Shown here: piece after piece, positions 35,780 to 45,290 of the stretch
How positions within the stretch are numbered: the first letter of the stretch is position 1
Layout of the letters: each line of letters opens with the position of its first letter
Assembly (NCBI GenBank): GCA_903865895.1
Contig: CAIPLM010000385.1
Location: 1-64,000 of the forward strand
Length of the DNA stretch: 64,000 nucleotides
Direction of reading: 5' to 3'
From: an uncultured Rhodospirillales bacterium
Lineage (GTDB): Bacteria > Pseudomonadota > Alphaproteobacteria > Acetobacterales > Acetobacteraceae
The notes under the pieces: generated by a model
The model's input: only the letters and a program-made list of their open reading frames with translations
Told to the model about the DNA's origin: nothing
Database searches by the model: none
Position numbers and translations under genes: made by a program

Positions 35780-36709
35780 GTGCAGCCCGCCCGCATCCTG
35801 CTGACCGGCGCCTCCGGCTTTGTCGCCGGCCATCTGATTCCCCGGTTGCGCGCGGATTTTCCCGCCGCCGAGCTGATCCTGTGCGGCGAGGGCCATATCC
35901 CGCTCGATATCTCCGACGCCGCCGCCGTCCGAAGCGTGGTGCGGGACGCCCGGCCGGATGCCTGCATCCACCTCGCTGCCGTCTCAGCGGTCGCCGATGC
36001 GTGGGGCGATCCGGCGCGGGCCTGGCAGGTTAATGTGATGGGCACGCTAGCGCTGGCAGAGGCGATTCGCGCCGATGCCCCTGATTGCCTGCTGCTGTTC
36101 GCCTCCTCGGCGGATATCTATGGCCGCTCCTTCACCGTCGGCCACGCGCTCGACGAGACTGCCGCCGCGGCACCTACGAACACCTATGCAGCCACGAAAG
36201 CGGCGGCCGATCTCGCTCTCGGCGCCATGGCCGCCGACGGGCTGCGGGTGATCCGCCTGCGCCCGTTCAACCACACCGGCGCCGGGCAGACCGCCAGCTT
36301 CGTGGTGCCGGCCTTCGCCGCCCAGGTTGCCGCCATCGCCGCCGGACGGCAGGAAGCGGTGCTCAAGGTCGGCAATCTCGACGCCTTCCGCGACTTCCTC
36401 GACGTGCGGGACGTCTGCGCCGCCTATGCCGCCTGCCTGGCGCAGGGCGATCGCCTCGCCCCCGGCACCATCCTCAACATCGCCTCCGGCACCCCGCGCC
36501 GCATCGGCGACGTGCTGGCGGACCTGCTGCGCATCGCCGGCGTGTCAGCCGAAATCGTGCTGGACCCCGCCCGTTTGCGCCCCTCCGACATCCCGCTCGC
36601 CGCCGGCAATGCGGCCGCCGCCCATGCGGCGCTCGGCTGGGCGCCGTCGATCCCCTGGGCGACCACGCTGGCCGACGTGCTGGCGGATTGGCGCGCGCGG
36701 CTCGGTTAA
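35780..36709 (+). CDS. rmd: NAD-dependent epimerase/dehydratase, probable GDP-6-deoxy-D-mannose reductase
   Basis: A 309-residue SDR starting at GTG 35780, two bases after the gmd stop; the longer frame upstream is gmd shadow. Motifs: GASGFVAGHL, FASSADIYG, YAATKAAAD and RPFNHTGAGQTASFVVPAFAAQ, the last typical of Rmd. Coupling to gmd supports GDP-D-rhamnose synthesis; a GDP-fucose synthase is less likely because the sequence matches Rmd better. It overlaps the convergent PAP2 gene by four bases. Confidence 0.82.
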   Translation: MQPARILLTGASGFVAGHLIPRLRADFPAAELILCGEGHIPLDISDAAAVRSVVRDARPDACIHLAAVSAVADAWGDPARAWQVNVMGTLALAEAIRADAPDCLLLFASSADIYGRSFTVGHALDETAAAAPTNTYAATKAAADLALGAMAADGLRVIRLRPFNHTGAGQTASFVVPAFAAQVAAIAAGRQEAVLKVGNLDAFRDFLDVRDVCAAYAACLAQGDRLAPGTILNIASGTPRRIGDVLADLLRIAGVSAEIVLDPARLRPSDIPLAAGNAAAAHAALGWAPSIPWATTLADVLADWRARLG

Positions 36710-37263
36710 CCCGCCCGCAGCAGGGCGGCCAGCGCGCGCAGCCACTGCTCCGCCGGCATGTGCAGACCGTGGAACCCCGCGATCACCGCCGCGCCCAGCC
36801 CGAGCAGCGCCCAGGGCCGGAAATCGAACGGTTTCGGCCCGATCGCCATATGCAGCGCCAGGCTGCCGAGGAGGCCGATCGCCCCACCTGCCCAGGCATC
36901 CGGTATGCTGTGCTCGCCGAGCGCGAGGCGCGTGGCGCCGACGGCCACGCCGAAGAGCACGGCCAGCGGCAGCCCCAGCACCCGCGCCCAGCGGCGTGGC
37001 AGCAGCAGCATCGCCAGCCCGCCATAAACCAGCGGCGCCGAGGCGGTATGCCCGCTCGGGCTCAGCAGCAGCGGCAGCGACTCCGGCGGCCCCCAGACGA
37101 ACACCATCACCTTCCCCAGCCCCACCGCCCCGAGCGTGGCGGCGGTGACGATAAGCCACGCCAGCGTCGCGCGCGGCCAGCCGCCGAACCACAGGCCGAG
37201 CGCCGTCGTCACCACAAGCGGCAGGATCACGGCCTGATCGGCGAAATCGGTGAGAAACCTCAT
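36706..37263 (-). CDS. PAP2-family membrane phosphatase
   Basis: A 185-residue membrane protein with about six hydrophobic segments. The acid-phosphatase motifs are present: PSGHT, and LGEHSIPDAWAGG with the catalytic histidine, preceded by GATRLALG as the SRxxxGxH variant. An incomplete KxxxxxxRP motif is not obvious. It may dephosphorylate a lipid pyrophosphate such as undecaprenyl pyrophosphate. The start at 37263 is chosen because upstream codons are in the antisense of an SDR gene. Confidence 0.8.
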   Translation of the reverse strand: MRFLTDFADQAVILPLVVTTALGLWFGGWPRATLAWLIVTAATLGAVGLGKVMVFVWGPPESLPLLLSPSGHTASAPLVYGGLAMLLLPRRWARVLGLPLAVLFGVAVGATRLALGEHSIPDAWAGGAIGLLGSLALHMAIGPKPFDFRPWALLGLGAAVIAGFHGLHMPAEQWLRALAALLRAG

Positions 37264-37368
37264 GCGCCCGCATACACCGCAGGAACGGCCCAGGGCCACC
37301 ACCCCCCGGTTGCGCCCCATCCGCCGCCGCCGATACCTTGCGTGCGGCAAGACGGGAAGGAAACACCG

Positions 37369-38148
37369 ATGGGAACGCGGCTGGCGGGGAAAGTGGCGGT
37401 TGTGACGGGGGCGGCGGCACGCGGCGAGGGGGTCGGCAACGGCTCGGCCTCGGCCATGCTGTTCGCCCGCGAAGGGGCGCGGGTGCTGGTGGTCAACCGC
37501 AAAATCGAGCGCGCCGAGGCCCTCGCCGAGACCATCCGTGCCGAGGGCGGTGAGGCGCTGGCCTTCGCCGCCGACGTGACGCAGCTGGAGGCGACGGAGG
37601 CGATGGCCGCATTCGCCATGCAGCGCTTCGGCCGCATCGACATCCTGCACAACAATGTCGGCGTAGGCGCGGCAGGCAATGCCGAGACCATCAGCCTCGA
37701 ATCCTGGAACCGGCTCTACGGCACCAACGTCACCTCCGCCCTGCTCGCCTGCAAGGCGTGCATCCCGCACATGAAGGCGGGCGGCGGCGGCTCGATCCTC
37801 AACGTCTCCTCGGTCGCCGGCATGCACGGCATGCCCGGCATGATGGCCTACACCACCACCAAGGCCGCGCTGCAGGGCCTCACGCTGGCGATCGCTGCCG
37901 ACTACGCCACCGCCGGCATCCGCTGCAACGCGCTGATCGTCGGCACCGTCAACACCCCGCTGGTCGCCAATCTCGGCCCGGAGGCGATGGAACGCCGCCG
38001 CCTCGCCGTGCCGCTGCAGACCGAAGGCACCGGATGGGACGTGGCGCACGCCGCGGTGTTCCTGGCCAGCGACGAGTCGCGCTGGATCACCGGCGTGCTG
38101 CTGCCGATCGACGGCGGCTTCCTCGCGCTGCGCAACCGGCCGACCTGA
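37369..38148 (+). CDS. Short-chain dehydrogenase/reductase
   Basis: A 259-residue classical SDR. Cofactor motif TGAAARGEGVGNG (a long TGxxxGxG variant), NNVG in place of NNAG, catalytic serine in NVSSVAGMHG, and YTTTK with tyrosine and lysine. The C-terminus (WITGVLLPIDGG) is complete. The ATG at 37369 follows GGGAAGGA. A probable NAD(P)-dependent oxidoreductase; the substrate is not determinable from neighbours. Confidence 0.9.
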   Translation: MGTRLAGKVAVVTGAAARGEGVGNGSASAMLFAREGARVLVVNRKIERAEALAETIRAEGGEALAFAADVTQLEATEAMAAFAMQRFGRIDILHNNVGVGAAGNAETISLESWNRLYGTNVTSALLACKACIPHMKAGGGGSILNVSSVAGMHGMPGMMAYTTTKAALQGLTLAIAADYATAGIRCNALIVGTVNTPLVANLGPEAMERRRLAVPLQTEGTGWDVAHAAVFLASDESRWITGVLLPIDGGFLALRNRPT

Positions 38149-38210
38149 AGCGGATTGCGCGAACCGGGGCTCTGCTGCTCTAAAAGACACCGCATTTGGG
38201 GGGAACGGCG

Positions 38211-39101
38211 ATGACCACTGGGCGGATCGGGTCGATGGAAGTGACGCGCATCGAGGAAAGCCACGGGGCAGGCTTCCCGCCCAATTTCCTCCTGCCGGAC
38301 TGGGACCCCGCGGTGCTCGACGAGCACCGGGACTGGCTGGTGCCGAACTACTACAACGAGGCGGAGGGCAAGATGGTGTCCTCCATCCACTCCTGGCTCA
38401 TCCGCACCGGCAGCCACAACATCCTCATCGACACCTGCTGCGGCAACCACAAGAACCGCCCGGATTTCCCGCGCTTCCACATGCGGGACACCCCCTATCT
38501 TGACCGCCTCAAGGCCGCCGGCGTGGCGCGCGAGGAGGTGGATTTCGTGATGTGCACCCATCTCCACGTCGACCATGTCGGCTGGAACACTCACCTGGTG
38601 GACGGCAAGTGGCTTCCCACCTTCCCCAACGCCAAATACGTGTTCTCCCAGGTGGAGCGCGACTACTGGGACCCCGCGCGCAACCCCGGCCTCAATGACA
38701 GCGCCAAGCGCATCTTCGAGGACAGCCTGGCCCCTGTGCTCGATGCCGGCCTCGCCCAGACCGTCAACATGACCGACCAGATCGGCGACAATCTGCTGAT
38801 CGAGCCCGCCCCCGGCCACGCGCCCGGCCATGTCATCTTCCGCCTGCTCGATGGCGGCGATGAGGGCGTGTTCATCGGCGACGTGATGCACCACCCGATC
38901 CAGGTCTATCGCCCGGAATGGTCGAGCGGCTTCGATACCGATCCGCGTATGGCCGAAGCCTCGCGCCGCCGTGTGCTCGATCACTGCGCGGACTGCAACG
39001 CGCGCGTTTTCCCCGCCCATTTCGGCACGCCGCATCTCGGCCGGGTGAAGCGCAAAGGCAGCGGCTACCGCTTCGAGTTCGACCATGGGGAGGGCGCGTG
39101 A
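38211..39101 (+). CDS. Metallo-beta-lactamase-fold hydrolase
   Basis: A 296-residue MBL-fold enzyme. The dinuclear metal motif HLHVDH (H117, H119, D121, H122) is followed by a later histidine in PAPGHAPGHVIF, an aspartate in FIGDVMHH and a C-terminal histidine in PAHFGTPH. The pattern resembles lactonase-like MBL proteins. The ATG at 38211 follows GGGGGGAA. Its stop overlaps the GTG of the next gene, so the two form an operon. Substrate unknown. Confidence 0.88.
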   Translation: MTTGRIGSMEVTRIEESHGAGFPPNFLLPDWDPAVLDEHRDWLVPNYYNEAEGKMVSSIHSWLIRTGSHNILIDTCCGNHKNRPDFPRFHMRDTPYLDRLKAAGVAREEVDFVMCTHLHVDHVGWNTHLVDGKWLPTFPNAKYVFSQVERDYWDPARNPGLNDSAKRIFEDSLAPVLDAGLAQTVNMTDQIGDNLLIEPAPGHAPGHVIFRLLDGGDEGVFIGDVMHHPIQVYRPEWSSGFDTDPRMAEASRRRVLDHCADCNARVFPAHFGTPHLGRVKRKGSGYRFEFDHGEGA

Positions 39102-39847
39102 GCGACGTGAGCGATCTCCCGCGCTCGATCGAGCTCGAAGGCGCCTCCAACCTCCGCGATCTCGGCGGCTACCGCACAAAGGACGGCGCGCGCGTCCGCT
39201 TCGGCCGCGTCTTCCGCTCGGCCCGGCTCTCCGACATCACCGCGGCGGACGCCGAACGCATCCGCGCCTCCGGCATCGGCCGTATCGCCGATCTGCGCGG
39301 CCCCGGCGAGCAGCAGGCCGCCCCCACCAAACTCACCGGGGTGGAAATCCACGACCTCTCGATCGACCCCTCGCTCGGCACCGCGCTGCGCGCCCTCTCC
39401 GAACAAGGCGATGCCGCCCGCCTCCCCATCCAGCAACTCATGGCCGAAGCCTATGCCGCCTACGCGCTGACCTGGAACCACCGCTACGCACGCCTGTTCG
39501 AGTTGCTTCTGGCGCCCGACGCCCCTGCTTTGCTGTTCCACTGCACCGCCGGGAAGGACCGCACCGGCTTCGGTGCCGCCCTCATCCTCGCCGCCCTCGG
39601 CGTCGATCGCGCCACCATCCAGGCCGACTACCTCGCCACAAGCCGCCTCTGGCGCGGCCAGGCCGGCGTCAGCACCAGCCTCACCCCGATCGCCGCCGAG
39701 GTACTGACCAGCGTGGAGCCGATGTTCCTCGATGCCGCCTTCGCCGCGATGACGACGGCGCATGGTAGCCTCGATGCCTACCTCGAAGCCCGCATCGGCC
39801 TCGATGCCGGGCGCCGCGCGGCCTTGCGCGACGCCCTGCTGGAGTAG
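39098..39847 (+). CDS. Tyrosine-protein phosphatase-like protein
   Basis: A 249-residue protein of the Y_phosphatase3 type. The P-loop HCTAGKDRTG (C149) is intact, and the N-terminal signature NLRDLGGYRT and the FRSARL segment fit the family. Translation begins at GTG 39098 overlapping the upstream stop (GTGA), behind GGGGAGG. Such phosphatases act on phosphotyrosine or phosphoinositide-like substrates; the local role is unclear. It is convergent with cysK, three bases away. Confidence 0.87.
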   Translation: MSDVSDLPRSIELEGASNLRDLGGYRTKDGARVRFGRVFRSARLSDITAADAERIRASGIGRIADLRGPGEQQAAPTKLTGVEIHDLSIDPSLGTALRALSEQGDAARLPIQQLMAEAYAAYALTWNHRYARLFELLLAPDAPALLFHCTAGKDRTGFGAALILAALGVDRATIQADYLATSRLWRGQAGVSTSLTPIAAEVLTSVEPMFLDAAFAAMTTAHGSLDAYLEARIGLDAGRRAALRDALLE

Positions 39848-39850
39848 CGG

Positions 39851-40825
39851 CTACAGCCCCTCGAACAGCGCCGTGGTGATGTAGCGCTCGGCGAAAGAGG
39901 GGATGATGGTGACGATCCGCTTACCGGCCATCTCCGGCCGCTTCGCCACCTTCAGCGTCGCTGCCAATGCTGCGCCCGAGGAAATGCCGCCGGGAATGCC
40001 CTCGCGGGCGGCCAGCCGGCGGGCCCAGTGGAAGGTCTCCTCGTTGGTGACCTGCACGACCTCGTCGATCACGCTGCGGTCCAGCACGTCCGGCACGAAG
40101 CCGGCGCCGATGCCCTGGATCGGGTGGGGTGCCGGGCTGCCGCCGGAGAGTACCGGGCTGGCCGCCGGCTCGACGGCGAACATCTTGAGCCCGGGCTTGC
40201 GCGGCTTCAGCACCTGGCCGATGCCGGTCAGCGTGCCGCCGGTGCCGATGCCGCTCACGACAGCGTCCACCTCGCCGGCGGTGTCGTACCAGATTTCCTC
40301 GGCCGTGGTGCGCCGATGGATGGCGGGGTTGTCGGGGTTGCCGAACTGGTCGGGCTTCACCGCGCCGGGGGTGGCGGCGAGAATTTCATTAGCCTTCGCG
40401 ATGGCGCCGTTCATGCCCCTCTCGCGCGGCGTCAGCACGAGTTCCGCGCCAAGATAGGCCAGCATTTTGCGCCGCTCGATCGACACGCTCTCCGGCATCG
40501 TCAGGATCAGCTTGTAGCCACGCGCCGCGCAGACGAAAGCGAGGCCGATGCCGGTATTGCCCGAGGTCGGCTCGACGATCACCGCACCCGGCCCGATGGC
40601 GCCGCGTTCTTCCAGCGCCACGATCATGTTGACGCCGATGCGGTCCTTCACCGAGGCGATCGGGTTGAAGAATTCGAGCTTGAGGCAGATATCCGCCGTC
40701 ACCCCCTCATCGGCGCAGATCTGCGGGATGCGCACCAGCGGCGTGTTGCCGATGGTCTCGGCGATGCTGTCATAGATGCGGCCGCGCAGCGGGCGGTCGA
40801 GCACGAGGGGTTTGTGGCTGGACAT
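39851..40825 (-). CDS. cysK: Cysteine synthase (O-acetylserine sulfhydrylase)
   Basis: A 324-residue fold-type II PLP enzyme. The Schiff-base lysine is in NPIASVKDR, the substrate loop is PTSGNTG and the phosphate loop is [10 protein letters not shown]. The C-terminus has no CBS domain, so it is a cysteine synthase rather than cystathionine beta-synthase. It produces cysteine from O-acetylserine and sulfide. A second, more divergent enzyme of this class lies at 45291. Confidence 0.93.
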   Translation of the reverse strand: MSSHKPLVLDRPLRGRIYDSIAETIGNTPLVRIPQICADEGVTADICLKLEFFNPIASVKDRIGVNMIVALEERGAIGPGAVIVEPTSGNTGIGLAFVCAARGYKLILTMPESVSIERRKMLAYLGAELVLTPRERGMNGAIAKANEILAATPGAVKPDQFGNPDNPAIHRRTTAEEIWYDTAGEVDAVVSGIGTGGTLTGIGQVLKPRKPGLKMFAVEPAASPVLSGGSPAPHPIQGIGAGFVPDVLDRSVIDEVVQVTNEETFHWARRLAAREGIPGGISSGAALAATLKVAKRPEMAGKRIVTIIPSFAERYITTALFEGL

Positions 40826-40963
40826 TCGGGGCCTCCATTCCTTGGTTGGCGCGAAGCTTATCCGGCGCCCGCCGCCGCACCAAACGAAATTGCGGCGGCG
40901 CCCTTGCCCCGGCCGGCGCCGCGCGGCATCGTCCTGTCACGACTTATCCCCGGGAGCTTCACA

Positions 40964-41797
40964 ATGATTCTTCGCCGCATCGCGCTCGCGGTCGCGCTCA
41001 CGTTTCCGCTCGCCGCCATCGCCCAGCCGCTGCGCACCGGCGTGGATGGCACCTTCGCGCCGCACGCCATGCCCAAGCTCGGCGGCGGCGGCATCGAGGG
41101 CTTCCAGATCGACCTCTTCACCGAGGCCGCCCGCCGGATGAAGCGCGAGATCACCATCGAGAGCACCAGCTTCTCGGGCCTCATCCCCGGCCTGATGTCC
41201 GGCCGGTATGACTTCATCGCCGCGCCGACCACGGTGACGAAGGAGCGGGCGGAGAACATGCTGTTCACCTCCGGCTACCTCTGGACCGCCTTCCAGTTCG
41301 GCATCAAGAAGGGCGCCGCACCCATCAAATCCTGGGAGGATCTGAAGGGCAAAGCCGTCTCGGTCAACAAGGGCACGCCCTATGAGACGCTGTCCAAGCA
41401 GATGGGCGAGAAGATCGGCTTCACCGTGCAAGTCTATGACACCCAGCCGGACGCCACCCAGGCGGTACTCTCGGGCCGCGCCTATGCCACGCTCGGCGGC
41501 AATACGGTGATCAAATACACCGCCTCCAAGAACCCGCAATTCGTCGCCGACCTGGTGTTGACGGAGAGCAAGGCACACTGGGCCGCCCCCTTCCGCAAGG
41601 ACAGCGTGGCCCTGCGCAACCAGATGCAGGACGCGCTGGACTGCATGAAGAAGGACGGCACCATCGCCAAGTTGTCCGAGAAGTGGTTCGGCGCCGCCCC
41701 GGCCGCGGATGACCTGGAGAACACCATCACCCCCGGCTACGGCGTGCCCGGCATGCCCAGCTATGACCCGACCCCGCATGCCCTGACTTGCGGGTGA
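40964..41797 (+). CDS. Polar amino acid ABC transporter substrate-binding protein
   Basis: A 277-residue periplasmic binding protein (SBP_bac_3). A Sec signal peptide ([20 protein letters not shown]) is followed by [29 protein letters not shown] and KWFGAAP-type segments. The ATG at 40964 follows GGGAGC. Its stop overlaps the ATPase start, and two permease genes follow, so the four genes make a complete importer of the HisJ/GlnH class. The exact amino acid cannot be told. Confidence 0.92.
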   Translation: MILRRIALAVALTFPLAAIAQPLRTGVDGTFAPHAMPKLGGGGIEGFQIDLFTEAARRMKREITIESTSFSGLIPGLMSGRYDFIAAPTTVTKERAENMLFTSGYLWTAFQFGIKKGAAPIKSWEDLKGKAVSVNKGTPYETLSKQMGEKIGFTVQVYDTQPDATQAVLSGRAYATLGGNTVIKYTASKNPQFVADLVLTESKAHWAAPFRKDSVALRNQMQDALDCMKKDGTIAKLSEKWFGAAPAADDLENTITPGYGVPGMPSYDPTPHALTCG

Positions 41798-42525
41798 TGA
41801 TCCAAGCAAAGGGGATCCATAAGCAGTTCGGCGCCCTTCACGTCTTGAAGGGCGTCGATCTCGACGTGGCCGAGCGGGAGCTGGTGTTCATCATCGGCCC
41901 CTCCGGCTCCGGCAAATCCACCATGCTGCGCTGCCTCAACCGGTTGGAAGTGCCGACTGCGGGCAGCGTGGTGGTGGACGGGATTGACCTGCTGGATCCC
42001 CGCACCGACCTCAACCACGCCCGCCAGCGCATCGGCATGGTGTTCCAGTCCTTCAACCTCTACCCGCATATGACGGCGCTGGGGAATGTGACGCTGGCGC
42101 TGCGCAAGGTGGCCGGCAAGTCCCGCGCCGAGGCGGACGAGATCGGCCATGCCGCGCTTGCCCGCGTCGGCCTCGCCGAGCGCGCCGATCACCGGCCGGG
42201 CCAGCTTTCGGGCGGCCAGCAGCAGCGCGTCGCGATCGCGCGGGCCATCGCGCTCGAGCCCCGCGTGATGCTGTTCGACGAGCCGACCTCGGCGCTCGAC
42301 CCTGAGCTGGTCGGCAGCGTGCTCGGCGTGATGCGCTCCTTGCGCGAAAGCGGCATGACGATGGTGGTGGTGAGCCACGAAATGGGCTTCGCCCGCGCGG
42401 CAGCCGACCGCGTGCTGTTCATGGATGACGGGCTGATCGTCGAGCAGGGACCGCCGGCGCAGATTTTCGAGGCGCCCGTGCACGCCCGCACCCGCGGCTT
42501 CATCAGCCAGATCCAGCGCCACTGA
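41797..42525 (+). CDS. Polar amino acid ABC transporter ATP-binding protein
   Basis: A 242-residue ATPase of the GlnQ/HisP type: Walker [14 protein letters not shown]-loop [12 protein letters not shown], signature [13 protein letters not shown], Walker [15 protein letters not shown] and H-loop SHEMGFA. The start is at ATG 41797, sharing one base with the binding-protein stop; a GTG three bases earlier is possible. It powers the permease pair downstream. Confidence 0.94.
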   Translation: MIQAKGIHKQFGALHVLKGVDLDVAERELVFIIGPSGSGKSTMLRCLNRLEVPTAGSVVVDGIDLLDPRTDLNHARQRIGMVFQSFNLYPHMTALGNVTLALRKVAGKSRAEADEIGHAALARVGLAERADHRPGQLSGGQQQRVAIARAIALEPRVMLFDEPTSALDPELVGSVLGVMRSLRESGMTMVVVSHEMGFARAAADRVLFMDDGLIVEQGPPAQIFEAPVHARTRGFISQIQRH

Positions 42526-42538
42526 TGGCAATTCTGTG

Positions 42539-43210
42539 ATGGGGGGCTGGGAGCGCTTCGCCGAGACCTTCCTCAACGCGAAGGTGATGGAACGCTACTG
42601 GCCAGATATCGTCGCCGGCCTCGGCACCACCATCGAACTCGCCGCGCTGATCGTGCTGAGCGGGCTGGCCGCCGGGCTGGCGCTGGCGGTGCTGCGCAGC
42701 TTCGGCGTCCGTGTAGTGAACTGGGCGATCGTCTTTGTTGTGGACCTGTTTCGCGCCTTGCCGCCGCTAGTGATCATCGTGTTGATCTATTTCGGCCTGC
42801 CGAGCATCGACGTCGTGCCCTCCGGCTTCGTCTCCACCTGGCTCAGCCTGGCGCTGGTGCTGATGGCCTTCTCGGAAGAGATTTTCTGGGCCGGCATCAC
42901 CGCCATTCCGCGCGGCCAGTGGGAGGCGGCGCGCTCCACCGGGCTCGGCTTCGGCGAGACGCTCGCGCATGTCATCCTGCCCCAGGCGCTGCGCATCACC
43001 ATCCCGCCACTCACCAACCGCACCATCGCCATCACCAAGGGCACCGCCTTGGGCTCGGTGGTGGCGGTGACGGAGATCCTCGGACAGGCCTCCTCGGCGG
43101 TGTCGAACAGCTACAACCCCTCCCCACTGACCCTCGGCGCCGCGGCCTACCTCGTCCTGTTCCTGCCGGTGGTCATTTTCGGCCGTTGGGTGGAGCGGAA
43201 GTTCCGATGA
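42539..43210 (+). CDS. Polar amino acid ABC transporter permease (first)
   Basis: A 223-residue HisMQ-type permease with five hydrophobic segments, opening with LGTTIELAALIVLSG. The coupling loop is GQWEAARSTGLGFGETLAHVILPQAL-like (PRGQWEAARSTGLGF). The start could be ATG 42539 or GTG 42536; neither has a good ribosome site. It pairs with the second permease 55 bases downstream. Confidence 0.92.
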   Translation: MGGWERFAETFLNAKVMERYWPDIVAGLGTTIELAALIVLSGLAAGLALAVLRSFGVRVVNWAIVFVVDLFRALPPLVIIVLIYFGLPSIDVVPSGFVSTWLSLALVLMAFSEEIFWAGITAIPRGQWEAARSTGLGFGETLAHVILPQALRITIPPLTNRTIAITKGTALGSVVAVTEILGQASSAVSNSYNPSPLTLGAAAYLVLFLPVVIFGRWVERKFR

Positions 43211-43252
43211 TGCGATCGCGAAGCGCCGGAGGTGCGAAGCGTGAATCGCATC
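43209..43252. repeat. Hairpin with internal direct repeats between two permease genes
   Basis: GATGCGAT (43209-43216) can pair with ATCGCATC (43245-43252). The 28-base loop holds the octamer GCGAAGCG twice (43218-43225, 43234-43241). It overlaps the last codons of the first permease and fills the intercistronic gap. It may be a REP-like element or an mRNA stabiliser. Confidence 0.5.
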
Positions 43253-43265
43253 GTCCCAACACGCC

Positions 43266-43928
43266 ATGATCGACACCTTCTTCAACGCCACAATCATGGC
43301 GCAGGCTTGGCCGATCATCCTCGCCGGGCTCGGCAATACGCTGGCGCTGTCGCTGATGGTGGTGCCGCTCGGGCTCGCCGGCGGCATGGCCCTCGCGCTG
43401 CTCTCCACGCTGCGCTCGCCCTGGGTGCGCTGGCCGCTGATGGCCTGGGTGGATTTCTTCCGCGCCTTCCCGCCCCTCGTGCTGCTGATCTTCCTCTATG
43501 CCGGGCTGCCCTTCGCCGGGCTGGAGCTCGGCGGCTTCGCCTGCGTCGGCATCGCCTTCTTCCTCAACACCGGCGCCTATTACGGCGAGGTGCTGCGGGC
43601 GGGCATCGAGAGCGTGGCCCCCGGCCAGATCGAGGCGGCGCGTTCCACCGGCCTCACCCGCCTCCAGGCGCTGATATGGATCGTGTTGCCACAGGCCGTG
43701 CGCGCCGTGCTGCCGGACCTGCTCTCCAACACGCTCGAAGTGGTGAAGCTAACCTCGCTCGCATCCGTGGTGGCGCTGCCCGAATTGCTGTTCCAGGCCC
43801 GTCAGGCACAAAGCCTGACCTACAACCCGACGCCCATCGTCGCCGCGGCGGTGGTGTATTTCCTGTTGCTGTGGCCGCTGGTACGCCTGCTCAGCCGGCT
43901 GGAGAACCGCGCCGTGGCCGCTCGCTAA
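43266..43928 (+). CDS. Polar amino acid ABC transporter permease (second)
   Basis: A 220-residue HisMQ-type permease: LGNTLALSLMVVPLG at the start, FFRAFPPLVLLIFLYAGLP in the second segment and the coupling loop GQIEAARSTGLTRLQAL. It completes the importer with the upstream permease. The 55-base gap before it holds an unusual hairpin. The 3' end overlaps the convergent membrane-protein gene by four bases. Confidence 0.92.
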   Translation: MIDTFFNATIMAQAWPIILAGLGNTLALSLMVVPLGLAGGMALALLSTLRSPWVRWPLMAWVDFFRAFPPLVLLIFLYAGLPFAGLELGGFACVGIAFFLNTGAYYGEVLRAGIESVAPGQIEAARSTGLTRLQALIWIVLPQAVRAVLPDLLSNTLEVVKLTSLASVVALPELLFQARQAQSLTYNPTPIVAAAVVYFLLLWPLVRLLSRLENRAVAAR

Positions 43929-44764
43929 CGCGCTTCGGCCTGCTCCTCACGCGCCCGCTTGGCCTCTTCCGCCGCGCGCAGCCGCTGCGCCTTCACCAAC
44001 CGCAGCGCCAGCTTGCCGCTGACCGCGACCCAGGCAAAATCGGTCAGCGCGCTGACCAGGGTGGACAGCGAGGTGCTGACGATGTCCAGCACCATCGCCG
44101 CGCCCGAGCCGGCACGCAGATCGAGCAGGTTGAAGCTCGAAATAAACCCGCCGGACACCACCAGATTCGGCAGATAGACCAGGAACATCGTGGTCAGCAC
44201 TGGCACCGCCGCCCAGCGCGTATAAGCGAAGGAAGTGTCCATCGCCTGCGGCTTGCTGCCGGTGGCCGCCATCGCGCCGGCGATCGCCAAGCGTCCGATC
44301 AACCAGAAAGACCCCGCCTTGACCAGGGCGGCGAAGCTCACCGCGCCGAACACTGCGAAGCGCCGCAGCCCGACGCGGGGAATGATATCGAGTCCGAGTG
44401 CGAAGGGAACCGCGCCGAGCAGGCTGATCACCGCCAATATCGCCAGCATCATCGCCACCCGGCGCGTCCGCACGTCCCATTGCCAGTAGCGCCGCTCGCG
44501 GTCGCCCAGCACGGCGAAGCGGTAGATCGCGGTCCAGACCGGGGCCAGCACCAGCGTCAGAAGCAACGCGGTTAGCCAGGTTACCAACAGGCCGGAGAGC
44601 CAGAACGGCAGCGGCAGACGCAGCAGGCCCGAGGCGCCGGTCGCCGAGGCCAGCCCGTAGCCGCCCAAGACGCCCACGAACATGCCAGGGCGAACCCGAA
44701 CGAAGCTAAGGGCCGATTTCAGCCCTTCGCCAATCGTCGGAAAAATCGGGAACAAGGCGGCCAT
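43925..44764 (-). CDS. Membrane protein of unknown function
   Basis: A 279-residue protein with about five hydrophobic segments (near residues 25-45, 50-75, 105-125, 150-170 and 190-215) and an amphipathic C-terminal tail rich in Arg, Lys, Glu and Ala (AAEEAKRAREEQAEAR), probably cytosolic. I do not recognise the family. It lies directly downstream of a rhodanese gene on the same strand (21-base gap), so the two may be co-transcribed. Confidence 0.8.
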   Translation of the reverse strand: MAALFPIFPTIGEGLKSALSFVRVRPGMFVGVLGGYGLASATGASGLLRLPLPFWLSGLLVTWLTALLLTLVLAPVWTAIYRFAVLGDRERRYWQWDVRTRRVAMMLAILAVISLLGAVPFALGLDIIPRVGLRRFAVFGAVSFAALVKAGSFWLIGRLAIAGAMAATGSKPQAMDTSFAYTRWAAVPVLTTMFLVYLPNLVVSGGFISSFNLLDLRAGSGAAMVLDIVSTSLSTLVSALTDFAWVAVSGKLALRLVKAQRLRAAEEAKRAREEQAEAR

Positions 44765-44785
44765 GCCGCGGACTCGCCGCCAGCC

Positions 44786-45196
44786 TCAGCGCTGGCGCCA
44801 GGGCTGGCCGTTGGCCTTCCACCCCGAGATCTGCCCGCGATGCCCCTCGCCGTCCGGCGTGCCCTCGAAGCCGTCAGCCACGTTGTAGCTGTGGGGAAAC
44901 CCCGCCGCGATGGCCGCCGAGGCCGCCGCGAGGCTGCGCACGCCGCTGCGGCAGAGGAAATAGATATGGTGCTCCGGCGTGAAACCGGCGGCGCGCAGCT
45001 GGTCGATGAACTGCGCGTTCACTGCCATGGTCGGGAAAACCTGCCAGGGAATCAGCACTGGCTGCTTGCCCGCGGCAGTGAGATCGGCGAGGCCGACATA
45101 GGTCCATTCCGCATCGGTGCGGACATCGACGAGCTGGGCCTGCGGGTCATTTTGCAGCGCGGCCCAGACGTCGGCAGTGTGGATGTTGTCGACCAT
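44786..45196 (-). CDS. Rhodanese-like domain protein
   Basis: A 136-residue single-domain rhodanese. LVDVRTDAEW is the first conserved segment and the active-site loop is FLCRSGVRS with the catalytic cysteine. The start at 45196 (MVDNIHTADVW) has a weak GGGGGCG site; a start at 45211 adds five residues. It could transfer sulfane sulfur. It is divergent from the second cysteine synthase, which supports a role in sulfur handling. Confidence 0.87.
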   Translation of the reverse strand: MVDNIHTADVWAALQNDPQAQLVDVRTDAEWTYVGLADLTAAGKQPVLIPWQVFPTMAVNAQFIDQLRAAGFTPEHHIYFLCRSGVRSLAAASAAIAAGFPHSYNVADGFEGTPDGEGHRGQISGWKANGQPWRQR

Positions 45197-45290
45197 GCAA
45201 GACGCCCCCATGATATCGGCATGAGATCGCACGCCACGGGCGCGCATTCAACCCGTCTGAGACCACAGAGCGACCGGAGGCGCAACAGAC

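Noticed and set aside
36706..38190. A 494-codon minus-strand frame
   Set aside because: Only the part after 37263 is a PAP2 protein; the remainder is antisense to a well-supported SDR gene.
43241..43300. An alternative GTG start for the second permease at 43241
   Set aside because: It is out of frame with the permease; the ATG at 43266 is used.
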